Shown here: positions 1 through 11,328 of the stretch, one piece after another
Position numbering within the stretch: the stretch's first letter is position 1
How the letters are laid out: each line of letters opens with the position of its first letter
Assembly (NCBI GenBank): GCA_001643675.2
Contig: LSRY02000012.1
Span: forward strand, 188,501-252,500
Length of the DNA stretch: 64,000 nucleotides
Origin: Monocercomonoides exilis
Taxonomy: Eukaryota > Preaxostyla > Oxymonadida > Polymastigidae
Direction of reading: 5' to 3'
Translations under genes and position numbers: made by a program
The notes under the pieces: model-generated
Databases searched by the model: none
What the model was told of the DNA's origin: nothing
What the model saw: only the letters and a program-made list of their open reading frames with translations

Positions 1-3000
1 CACCACCCGAGTCAAACAGCTCTTGATGGCTCCATTGCTGATGGAAGTATTGCTTGGCCAATTCGCAGATGCGCGTTGTGAGGAGTGTGCGATCGTCCTT
101 GTTGACAAGTCGGTCTGCGAAGATTCTGAGTGACTCGTGGCACCACAGACGCTGAAATGCTGACTCGTCAGCGACTGTCTGCGGGGTGCTGTTTGTTATT
201 CCCTGAATCACCTGGCTCAAATCTCGCACATTAAACACGTAGTGAGACTTGGATGGCGTTGGGCGCAGTTCACTCAATGCGAAATTGTACAGATCGACAG
301 TTGCGCGCACAATTGAAGGAACAAGATCTCTTATTGCAGCCACAAACGAATGGTCTTCCATGTGCCTGTCAAGAATCGAAGAGAAAATGCTGAAGAGAGA
401 TTTTTCAGATGGCTGAGGTACTCTCAACTGTGTGAAGAGTGCAGTCAGTCGCTGGCTCACTGCATTTCTTCCTCCGCCAGGTGGTCCGCATGCAGCGATA
501 GTTGTTGTTGCCTTGATAGGTCGAAACTGCAGGAGTGTTCTGTCGTACCATCCACCCGTCCCAAGAAGTTGTCGAATGAGCTCAAGAGGAGGTTGAGACC
601 CAAATGTGTCTGGAGACGGCATGTTGAAGTCTTCAAGCACAAGAACTGTCAGCGTGCCAGGTGCTGATGAGTAGTGGTCTCGTCTGTTCTGAAGCTTTCC
701 TTCAATCATCATCTGCGTCCTGTTACTGTTTGTCTGCGCAGTAAATGCGATTGTCACAGGATTCAACTGATTGCGCGATAAGTGTTCGGGAAGCTCTCCA
801 AAACCTGCTTGAGATGTTATTTTTGCGAGTGTTTTCTTTTTCGATGAAGATTGAGACGAAGATGCCGAAGAAGATGCAGAGTTGCCAATAGAGTTGTCTT
901 CTCCTTTTTCAATTTCATCGTGTTCATTGGAGTTATCTTTGTCAGAGCTGTCAGTAAACATCCCTTGAATAATAACGCTCTTGCCAACTCCTGTGTCTCC
1001 TGTTATCAATACAGGTTTTCTAATGTCGATGAAAAGTTGTGTCAGGAATGAAAAACGCACAGTGTCGATTGTTGGCACAAGAAGAGAGAAAAACGGTGTG
1101 TCTTTTGGGGCAGAAAAGGCAGGAATGTTCCAATTGCAAAGTGTTTTCTGTGCAAAATCGAGTGAAATGTCGAAAACCGAATCAACCGATGGAATCATCA
1201 CTCCTTCGATCGTTTTGCGCACAAGCTCGTCAAATGCATCGCGCGATGCTTCCACAAGCGACCCTCCGACACCCCAAACAGCAGCAAACAAGAACACACA
1301 CCGGATCCACGCTTCCCAATCTGTGCGTACACGAGATGTGTTTGATTGGGAGCTGTCTGTCAATTCAAGTAGATTGGAGATGGAAGGCGGGCGAGACAGC
1401 AGTCCAGGCGAAAAGTCGTTGCTTGGTGTAAGGATAGCCTCCATCAGCCGTGTGACATTTGTCACTTTTGTGATGACTGGCTGCACAATGTCTTCTTTCA
1501 GTTTGGCTACTCCGTCAAGAAGTGCAGGCATCCACTGCTCAAACAGCGAAATGACATACTCCTTCAACCGCGTTGTCCACACGTTGCTTGGCAGAGCACC
1601 TGCCCAACTTCGCACCAGCGCTATCCACGGCAGCCCCAAGGGATCGATGTAAATCATACCGCAACGAGAAACAGTGGCAGGAGACGCAACATCCAAATTC
1701 TCCACCTCAAATAGAAGTGAAATGGTGGATGTGAGCTTGATACGCTTTCTATTTGGCAAGCAGAGTATTTTTGAGTCATCCAGCACAGTGTTCAGTGATT
1801 CAACCCAGAGTGTGTCAACAGGTCCATCAAAGATAATCCATTTTTGTCTCGGTGTGTCATCCATCACAGCTCCAGTCACAAAATATGAAAGCAAACCTTC
1901 TTTCCACTCCTGTGTGAGCTCACTGAAGCATCCAAACATCTCATCCACCGAAATAGACTTCGGGTTCATTTGCTTCTGAATGATCGTCTGAAAGTGCGGG
2001 TTGGCGCTGTTGCTCTCTTCCCTTAGACGAGTTAGTGCCTCTGCCAGAATGTCTCTGCAGACTGTCTTTCCGCCTCGTGTCGGCCCAACAAGCATCACAC
2101 CATGTCGCACACAAAACGTGTCAAAGAGCTCCATTGTCTTGTGGAACTGGTTGCTGAGCGGCTGAAGGCCTCGCTCTTCGCACACAATCCGCAGCATGTT
2201 CAGCAGCTCGCCGTCGCTTCTCTGTGGAATCAGGGCATCGGGAAATAGATCTCCCACTATCGCCTCAAAGAGCGGAATATCCTCAGCCAGAAACTTTGGC
2301 AGGTTGCTCTCTCTCATCGCTCGTATCAGAACAATGTCTTCGGGAAGGTCAGTGTTTTCTCTCCGCAGTTTTCCTGCCATCACCAAAACGGATTTGACTG
2401 CCCTCATACCAAAATCGTAGTGCTTTTGCTGTGAAAGCTGCTCAGATGACAGACGGTACAGCAACGTCATCTTTCGAGACAAAGGCTTGGCTGAGCGGAA
2501 TCCCTCTGAAAACAGCATAATCTCTGCAATAAGTGCATAATCGGGAATCATCATTGACACAGGGCGGAAGAGGGACTTCAAGTTATCTGGCAGTTCTGTT
2601 CTGCCTGCATATCCAGGGTTCATTGTGATGAAGATTGCACAATTCTTATTGAGGGGAATCTTCGTCCCTTGGAACATGAACGTCAATGAATGAGCTTGTT
2701 GCGCACTCTGAATTTCTCTGATCTGCTGTGCAACGACAGACAGCACCTCAATGTCGATTCTGTTGAACTCATCAAAGCAGAACCACGCACCTGCCTGGCA
2801 CATCCCCGAGAACATCTGTGCCATCGTGCTGACATTCAGCCCATCTGAACAGTTGAACACAACACACTGCCTCGCCACTGCCTTTGACAGATCTTTGCAT
2901 GTCTCTGTCTTTCCTGTCCCAGCAGGCCCAGCAGGTGCTCCACCCAATTTGAGATGGAGTGCAGATGTCAATGTGATGTAGCACTGGTCAGTAAGAGGAG

Positions 3001-6000
3001 TGATTACCAGCCGAGATGTGCATCCAAGATATTCATAACCATATTTGAATGATGATGTTGTTTGTCTGATGACGCAGTCGTCTTCCTTCGCGTCCCAATA
3101 ATATCTCAGCCTCTTCTGCCAGTCGAAGTCACTCGCAGACGATACACCATCTCTGATCAGCTCTTCAACAATATCTCGCGCATGCACTTCAACAACAATC
3201 AACGCCCCAACACTTGTCCTCTGCTGCGGATTCAGCTTTCCTCTCGCCAAATCTGTTAGCAGCTCGAGCGTTGTCTCGCACTTCTCCATCATCTTCGCCA
3301 GCTGCTCGGCAGGCTTTTCAGAATTCAGAGCCTGCTCAACTTGTGATGCCCACAAAATCTGCGAGCCAGCAATGACAATCTGCGCCTTGTTGTTCAGAAT
3401 CCACTGCTGTCGTGGGTTTGTTGCGACTCCAGCGGAAGCAAATGGGGAAGAGAGACGTGATGCTGCAGCAGTCGATGCGATTGAAAAGAGCTTCTTCACT
3501 CCTGCTTTGAGCAGCAAGTGGAGGCTAACCATCATCGCATTCTCCACCATCTTCATCCACACTTCGACTGCTTTCCCGCGGGGAATCACTTTCGAGTCAC
3601 CAAAAGGCACCATTTCGCCTTCTGCTGATATCATCGCTGTCATTTCGAGCTTTCTGGTGTCGTCTGATGAAAGTTCCAGTGAATTGATGTTGTCAAACAG
3701 CTTGTTCAGATAAGGCATCACTTTAGCTGGGTTCTTCCCTTCTTTCAATATCTCCAGCAAATCATCATCAGGAAGAAAGAAGAACCTTCCAAAGGCAGTC
3801 CTCTTTGTGTTGAGGAGGCCGTTCAATGCAACATGGATGTGATCTAATGTGGTGTTGTGCTGGCGGAAGATTCCTTCGAGCCCCGGCTGCTGTGTCGCTC
3901 TCAGCGCATTCGGGAATTCGTGTGCACGGCGCATGAAGTCCTTCCAGAATCTGTCGCATTCCTGGAATTTCTTCGCATAGTCCTTCAGAAGCTCGTCGCT
4001 CTGGAAGACAGGCTCCAATGCCAGCCACTTCTGCTGGAAGAGCAGCCACTGGTCAAGCACACACGAGAACGTGGTGAGCCTCGATGCCCAGAACTCGAGC
4101 TGTTCGCGAATGGGGTTGGAGTGCTGCGAGCCCTTTATGGTCTCCAGCTGCACCTGCGCATCGTCGAACTCTCTGAGCAGCTCGTCCACTTCGACCAGAA
4201 GATAGTTCTCGTTCCGGAACGGCTTCGTCTTCACTTCGAGGTTCGTCCACTTGTCGATGATTTTGTGCAGCATCTCCGTCAGCACAGCCTCCTGCGATGC
4301 ATCGTCGCTGATCGAAGCCAGCTCTGCTTTCTTCTCCACCGCTCCTATTCCAAGCACCCACCCCAGCGTGAAGTTCTCCTCCCACGCGCTCATCTGTGGA
4401 GTCAGCGTGTCTCTTATCTTCATCCAGTGATGTGGCTTCAGATCTTCGTTCTTCAGTGCCTCTATGATTGGCAAAATAGAACCAAATGTAGTGACAAGCA
4501 TCCTCAGATGATGGCTCACAGCATTTGGAGGAAGATCTCTGTCCAGCTGCGCGCACACTTTGAGCGCCTGGGCATAATGCACCCTCACGTTATCTTTGTC
4601 GAGCTCTGCAAGAGCTGTCTCGTTCACCCGATCGACATAATCCTTCCACTCGCACAGGCTGTTCCACAGCATCACTTTCCCTTTGATCTCCTTTTCGACT
4701 TCCTCCAGTTCTTGCCAGTCGTCTTCAGACGCGCCAAACAGCCGCCGGAACGACTGGCACCGATCGGTCTCTGCTCTGATTCTGTTTGCCTCGCCATTCA
4801 GCCTTCCGACCTCTGCCAGCATCGCCTCTGCTTCTTCTGGGTGCAGCAGCAGACTCGGCTCTGTTGCAGCGTTTCTGAGTGTCTTGATCTGCTGCTGTAT
4901 TTCTTTGACCTGCTGCGTCAGCTCCAAGTTGAACTTGTGCGTCTGCTCTTCCAGCGTGCCTTCTGTCAGCATGAGTGCGCTGGACAGCTGAGTCATGCTG
5001 TTCTCCATCAGCTGCAGATTCGCCTGGTCTTCACTGCTGATCTCGATGCCATTGTCTCTGATTGTCTGGTAGAATGCCTCGACCAGATCGAACTTGTGGC
5101 GGAGGGTGCCTTGCTCAGCCTGGATCTCTGCCACACGCGCAAGATACTCTGCAAACTCCTCCACGTTGACAGGCTTCGAGGTAAGCACAAGATGCGCACT
5201 CCGAATCTCCGTTGACGTTTTTGTGCGCTTTCTCGAAGAGATCTCAGGAAGCAGCTTCGTCAGGATGTTGATGGATGTCTTCGCCGATTCGCTCACAACC
5301 TGCTTGAGCCTCGGCACAACCACTCGAAAGGCTCCTTCGTCAAACGTCTCCGGAAGCATTTCAGAGTCGCTCAGCTGCGCGCGGTGTGTGTCCATAGCCT
5401 CCGAGTACCACGTCGTGGGAGGGTCCTTCTGCTCTATCTCCAGCGCATCCAAAGACGTGTTGTAGAGGAGCATCTTCAAAAACGGGCGGAAGTGTGTCGC
5501 CAGCGCCACCACGCGCTTGAAGCAGGAGATGTGGAGATTGTCGATGTCCAGTTTCAGCTTTGAATAGAGCACATCGTTTTGAAGCCGTTCGTTCAATATC
5601 TCTTCTGTGGACGTTACTTCCCCGTCTCCCGCATCTCCACCGTCGCTGCCACTATCATCGTCTTCTTCTCCGTTTTTGTCCTTCGCAGAAAACGAGGTGT
5701 ATGTTTTGAATGCCCCACTCACAAGATACTGCTGGTGGATCAACACATCTTCTATCATCTGCGCAAGCTCGTTCTTGATGATGATGTCGAACTGATCGCC
5801 GTCTGTGACAAGTTCCAACTTTCCGTTTTCGATCGTCAATTCTGTCTGGAACAGAGGAGGAAGAATCTTCACTTGACTCTCACTTCCGCTCTCTTTCCCT
5901 GTGTCATTTGAGTTTTGTAGCTGTGATGAAGAAGAATAGAAGCCAAGTGACTCAAGCATCTCTGCTTCGTTCTGCACTGATCCGTCTGCCTCGCTGTAAA

Positions 6001-8284
6001 TCTGTTCGCTCTCTCTGCTTTCGCCAGACGGCGATATCATTCTGTCTCTCCTGCTTCTTTCGTCCCAATCAAAGTTTTGGCCAGCTTCTGCCGTTGGAGA
6101 TTTCAGAGCACGTTTTCTGTTCTTCTTTCCGCTTGCTTCTCTCTGATACGACCGTGCTGCTTCTGTCAGAGCGGCTTTCGCTGCCTGCTGCGCCTTCACT
6201 TCGTCCAACGCAGGTGTCACAGGCAGAATTGAAGGAGGCCGATTGGCGCGCTTCCTCAGAACAGACAGAAGATCTGCTGTGCCTTGCACAACGAGATGGT
6301 GCTGGAGATCAAGCATAATCTGGTCAACCATCCGGATAAACGACACAAGGCGACGATATTCCAGCCTCTTCGCAGCCAGTTTTGTGTAGCTGGTTGGCTC
6401 ACCTTTGGATGCAGCAGCTTTCATTGCCCTCAACGCTGCAGGTGATATCTGAAGTGAGGGAGTTGCTGGGTTGGTTGTCCCGAGTGGAGGAAGCCGTCCG
6501 TTCATGCTGCCAACAGACGGAGGCCTGCTGTTTGTGAGAGTCGCCAGCAGCGCAGTGGATGCAGGAGTCATCGGCAGCGGTGTTGATGAGCCAGACATGC
6601 TTCCTTGCATCAAGCTACGGAAACCCGGCTGTGGAGGGGGCTTTCCCTCACGCATGGCAAGAAGCACGTTCCCAGCTCCTTCGCCGCTGCCCATCGAAAA
6701 CGGAGACAGGAGTGGTGAGCTTCCAGCTGTCGAGGCAAGAGCTGGGCTCAGCATTGCTCTGCTGTTCGAGCGGGTGACCATCTCCTGCCGAGTGTCGCTG
6801 ATGACTGCATCGATGGCCACTGTGCTGTCGAAGAAGCCCTTTTCCTCAAGCACTTTTTGGCAGGCTGCTCGTATGAGATTCTCCACTTCTGTCTCCAAAC
6901 TCAGAAACGACGTACGGAACTCGTCGCTGTGCTGCTGCATCTGCAGTACAAACTCATCTGCTCGGTAGGTCTTCTTGTCATCGACAATAAAAAGATGGTT
7001 GTTGCGTTTGAATGCGTTGCATGCTGCCATGATGTTGAAGAGAGCATTGTGCAGTGGCGAAGAGACAATGAAGTGCATCTTTTTGAGTTGGCTGTGTGCT
7101 CGCATCATCCTTCTTCTCCGTGCAAACGAAGCCCATTCGCAAAAGCAGCGCATGCGACGATACGATGCAAACAATGGAATGGCAGAAATTGTACAAAACA
7201 ACTCTCTCTCCCTCAGCCACTCCGAGACTGTGGAATGTTCTGATGAATCCCCAAAATAATGTGTGATTCCAGTCGAAGACGCTGTGAAGAAAGTATCAGA
7301 TTCTAATGAATTGTATGGAACTATCTCTAACTCATATGGATTATAAGTATCAAAGTTACAGCCTGCAACACGACAATACACAAAGTCGGTCGAACCATCT
7401 GTTGAGTTTGCATCAAAAGACTTGCGTTTCGTGGCAGAAGCTGATAGCCTGATATCTGGGAGATTACTAAGAAAGTAAAGAACGGATTTACTTGGAGGAA
7501 GTGGATTAGCCAGTGAAAGATGTTGTGGAGTGGGTGTAATGAAAGGAGCAAGCTCATAGGAATCTTCCTTTGATTGATAAGATGAACGTGAAGTGGAAGC
7601 TGTAATCGCTTGACTAAGAGAGTCAACCGAACGTCTCATTTGACTTGATTTTTTTTGAGATTGATTGCTTAATGGAAGAAGATGTTGAGATTCAAAGGTT
7701 TGTGATGAAGAAACAGAAGGTGAAAAGCTTTCCAATCGAGATTTAGGACGAAGTGAAGGTGACATAGAGCGGCGAAGTGTTTGTGACGTGCGAAGTGTAT
7801 TTCTATTCGATTGAAGTGATCCTCTCATCCAAGGGCTGCTTGGTAAAGCAAGAGGGCGTTTTGAAACAGGTGCGATGAAAGCTGGTGAAGTGGGAAATGC
7901 GTCAGATTCCGTGAAAGTATTAAAAGAAGGTAAGTGTACATTTGCTCCATCTTTTTGATTTGTTGAAGATGTTGTACTTTCACGTCTTTTTGTCGAAGAT
8001 GTATTTGATTTAATAAACGTTGAATTTTGAGTATCCTGTAAAGTAATTTCATGTTTATGTGAGGAAAAAATAAATTGAAAATATCACACTTGGTAATTTT
8101 TGTCCTTTGGAATGAATGAACATCCAAAACTGGAAATAGTAGATTGGAATGAAGTTTGAGGGCTTACTGGGGTATACAGCCTTTGTGCCAGTATTTCAGG
8201 ATTGAGAATTTTTTGTTCTCGTAATCTATCTTCGATTGTTCGCTTTTTGCGCCTTCTATCAATTGCTACATTCAACTGACTCAT
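1..8284 (-). CDS. Axonemal (inner-arm type) dynein heavy chain, N-terminal ~2743 residues, cut by window edge
   Basis: This is a microtubule motor ATPase of the flagellar axoneme. A short first exon (65 codons, ATG at 8284) is followed by a 54-nt GT-AG intron (8089-8036). The reading frame then stays open to the left edge. The first ~350 residues are Ser-rich. A helical tail and linker follow, ending in YGYEYLG just before the motor. AAA1 has Walker A GPAGTGKTET near residue 1767 and Walker B CFDEFNRID near 1816. AAA2 has P-loop GPTRGGKT near 2045. AAA3 has GDTGVGKS near 2417 and LVLEDFNMP near 2533. The motifs CFDEFNRI and GPAGTGKTET are typical of axonemal rather than cytoplasmic dyneins. 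The AAA3 loop resembles single-headed inner-arm chains such as the DNAH6 group, but this sub-class is tentative. AAA4-6, stalk and C-terminus lie outside the window. Confidence 0.95.
8036..8089 (-). other. Intron 1 of the dynein heavy chain gene
   Basis: A 54-nt phase-0 GT-AG intron. The donor is CCAA|GTGTGA and the acceptor TTTACAG|GAT. It separates a 65-codon first exon from an uninterrupted exon of more than 8 kb. Confidence 0.8.
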
Positions 8285-8484
8285 TAAAATTGATAAAAAG
8301 TGGGATGAGTAAAAAACGACTAATTTTATTTTTTAAGAAAAAGACAATGTATTATAACATATATATAACAAAACAAAACATTTTAATTTAAAATAAGGAA
8401 AAATTGCTAATCCTTTGGAAGATTTTTCGCAAAAACAGTATATTTATTTAATTTTTCTATTTTGAGGAATTGCAGAAAAATTTT

Positions 8485-10938
8485 TCATCCTTTCTTCACA
8501 ACCTTGCTGCATTTTGATTGCTTGTATTTTTTCCTTCGCAAAACTTCTTTATCTGCCATTTTTCGTAGTATCACCCGAACAGGTTTTGTGCGCATGCCTT
8601 CATCTCTCCATCGGTTAATCTTCAAACAGTCAATCATTGCTGGAAGTGCCTCTTCTGCGACTATCGCAGCGAGCAGCCAGCACAGCCCTCTCTGCAGCAG
8701 CTGCTTGTCTGACGGTCCGTCCTGCTCTCCCGTTCGCTTTCTCCACTCGTCTCTCACCAGCCGCGCTGTCTCTTCCCTCAGCCCTCTCCACCGCGGCACA
8801 TCCCAACTTCTCATCCTTTTGTTCTCCGTTTGAAGTCTTTCAGGCGCCCATCGTCTTCTCATCGGCGTGTCTCGTGTTGTTATGCGCAGCGAGCTCCGCA
8901 GCCGGCAGATGTCTCTTCTGATGTGGATGCGCCCCCTGTGGATGAACAGCGGGCGTGCCGAGTAGTGTGTGTAGAAGACAGGCCTGTGCGGACATCCGAT
9001 GTACTGCGACGGCTGCAGGTGGCGGTCCAGCGCAAGAGAAGGGGCGCCAATGAGCGAAGTAGAAGACGCCTGCGCCCGCCGCTCTTTTTCCTTCTTTTTG
9101 TCTTCGATTTTGTGGTGCACCCTCAGCCACTGCGCGATGTGCCTCGTCAGAATGTACGGCTCTGCGTAGGAGTGCAGAAGCGTCTGCCCTTTCAAGCCGT
9201 GCAGCATCTCCGCCGACTGAGTGATCATCCTCGACGTAAAGGCCACAGAGCCATACGCAATCGGCGGGGCGACGTTGCAGTACTCGCTCGGCTTGAAGTA
9301 GGTGTTGGCTGGAATGTGCTCAGGATCCGAAAAGCAGTCCGGGTCCAGCTCTTCTGGCTCGAAGAACTGCGTCGTCGCAGACTCCTTCTGGTTCAGCACG
9401 CTTTCGTCTCTGATCCCCTCTGCCCTCATCTTTGCCTTCCGCAGCTTCTGCCGCAGCTGCGCCGCTTCCTCTTCCCGCTCGGCGTTGGAATATTCAGAGT
9501 CTGACCCGCTTTCCTTCGAAGACGAGTCAGAGAAAAAGTCGTCGTATTGAAGCTTAATCTGTCTGCGCTTCCGCCTTCTCGCAACCTTCGCTTTCAGTGC
9601 TTCTTGCGCTCTAATCTCTGCGAGCCTTTGCAGCTCCTTTTCTCTTTCTTTCTCTTTCTCCCTTTCTTTTTCTCTTTCTAACTGGCGCTGCTTCTCCAGT
9701 TCTTTTTCTTTAGCTTTCTGCGCCTTCTTCTCTTTCTTCTTCTGCTTTTTCTTTTGCTTCTTTCTCTTCTTCTTCTCCTTCTTCTCTTTCTTCCGCAGCT
9801 TTTCCTTCTCTGCCTCGTCCATCTGCTCCCACTGCTTAGCTCTCAAAATATCGAGCTCCCGCTGCTTCTGCCTCTGTCTCTCTAATTCCTGCTGCCTCAG
9901 CTTCTCCTGCCGCTGCTTTTCTCTGTCCGCCTCGCTCATCATCTCAATCTCTATCTCTTTGATAAGCTTCTTTTCCATTTCAGCCAGCTTCTTCTTTTCC
10001 ACTTCAATCAGCCGCAGACGCTCAATCTCCATCTGCCTCAGACGCTCCACTTCGATGTACTGCAGCCTCCTCCTCTCTGCCGCTTTGATCATCGCCTCTA
10101 GCCTTCGCTCTTCCCACAATGGCGCTTCTTCATCGGGCTTTTCTTGTCCCCTTTCTTTTTCTTTCTGCCGCATCTTCTTCCGGTCATTCACTTTCACTTT
10201 TTCTCTTTCAATTTCAACTTGTTTGACTTTCTCGTAATCAACCATCTTTTCGATTTCTCCTTCAATTGCTTTTAACTTTTCTGTTGTCATCCTTTGTTGC
10301 CGATTAATCTCTTCGCTTCGCAATTGCATCTGTTGCTTTATCAATTCAATTTGTCTTGAAGCTATTGCTTTTTCATCTTCCACTTCTGCAGCTTCGACTT
10401 CTTCGCTATTTTTCTTTTTAATTGCACTTCTTTGTTTCGCTTCAGCATTACTGTCAGTGATTTGCTTTTCTTGAGAATCTGCAAGCCCTTTCATTCTTCT
10501 CTCTTCTTCTTCACAAAATCTTGTTTCCTCTTTTTGCCTTGCTTCTTCTTCTCTGCGATGAATTTCTTCCTTTCTCATTTCTTCCTCAATTCTCCTTTCT
10601 TCTTCTCTTTGGCGCATTTGTTCTTCCTGTCGAATTTTATCAGCTTCTCTCTGACTTTCAAGTTCTACGTGTCTCACGAGTTCAATTTTTTGTGATCTAG
10701 TTTCCTCTGATATCATCATCATTGCAGATTTTTCTAGAATTTTTCCATACACTTCAACAGATTTTGGGTATGATGGCTCAGATAATATTAAACAGTAAAT
10801 AAATAAATTTCTAAAAAAAAAAACAGAAAATCATGTGATCTACACCTTTTGTGCAATATCACTCGAATGCTTGAAGTGAAAAGTTGTTTGCGGTAAACTA
10901 GCATATGAATGTGATTTGCCCTTCTCACAGTATGCCAT
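8485..10938 (-). CDS. Coiled-coil, Glu/Lys/Arg-rich protein of unknown function (~794 aa)
   Basis: I do not recognise this family. Residues ~50-450 are an almost unbroken charged coiled coil (many EEERR, EKEREK and KKKEKK stretches) with a pure lysine/glutamate core. An acidic Ser-rich linker (SDSSSKESGSDSE) follows. The ~300-residue C-terminal part has normal composition and contains FFEPEELDPDCF and HIAQWLRVHHKI, so it may be a folded domain. The long frame has no upstream in-frame ATG. I therefore propose a 31-codon first exon (10938-10846, beginning MAYCEKGKSH) joined across a 69-nt GT-AG intron to codon 10776; the acceptor ctgag is only moderately convincing. If that is wrong, translation could begin at the MMM near 10722. 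The gene lies 200 bp upstream of the dynein on the same strand. A flagellar or cytoskeletal role is possible but unproven. Confidence 0.75.
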
Positions 10939-11328
10939 CAATAAATTTCTTATTTATTTAATAATAAATGTCTGATAATTAACAAAATTCTGATGAATTC
11001 AATTATTACACACAATTTTACTTTTTATTAATAAAAAAAATATTTTATTGTGCATCTGATCATAAATTGAAAATAATATCAGAGAATGATTAGTGAAAAG
11101 AAATACTGTGAAATGTCTAACACACTAAATATTTTTTTAAAAAAAAAGGAACATTAAATTTTCATCATACAAGAAATGAAATTTCCTGCTATTCGATATG
11201 CACAAAAAATTATTCAAAATCGAAAAAGTTTCAAAGTCGAAATTTTTCATTATAAGTCGAAAAAGTTGCAAACAAAATTGAAAAACTTTCAAATGAAATC
11301 GAAGTTTTTATTATAAAAAATAAATGTT

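Noticed and set aside
1-7243. Plus-strand frames of up to 452 codons across the dynein region (for example 3857-5215)
   Set aside because: They lie antisense to a dynein frame with intact motifs; their translation has no recognisable domain.
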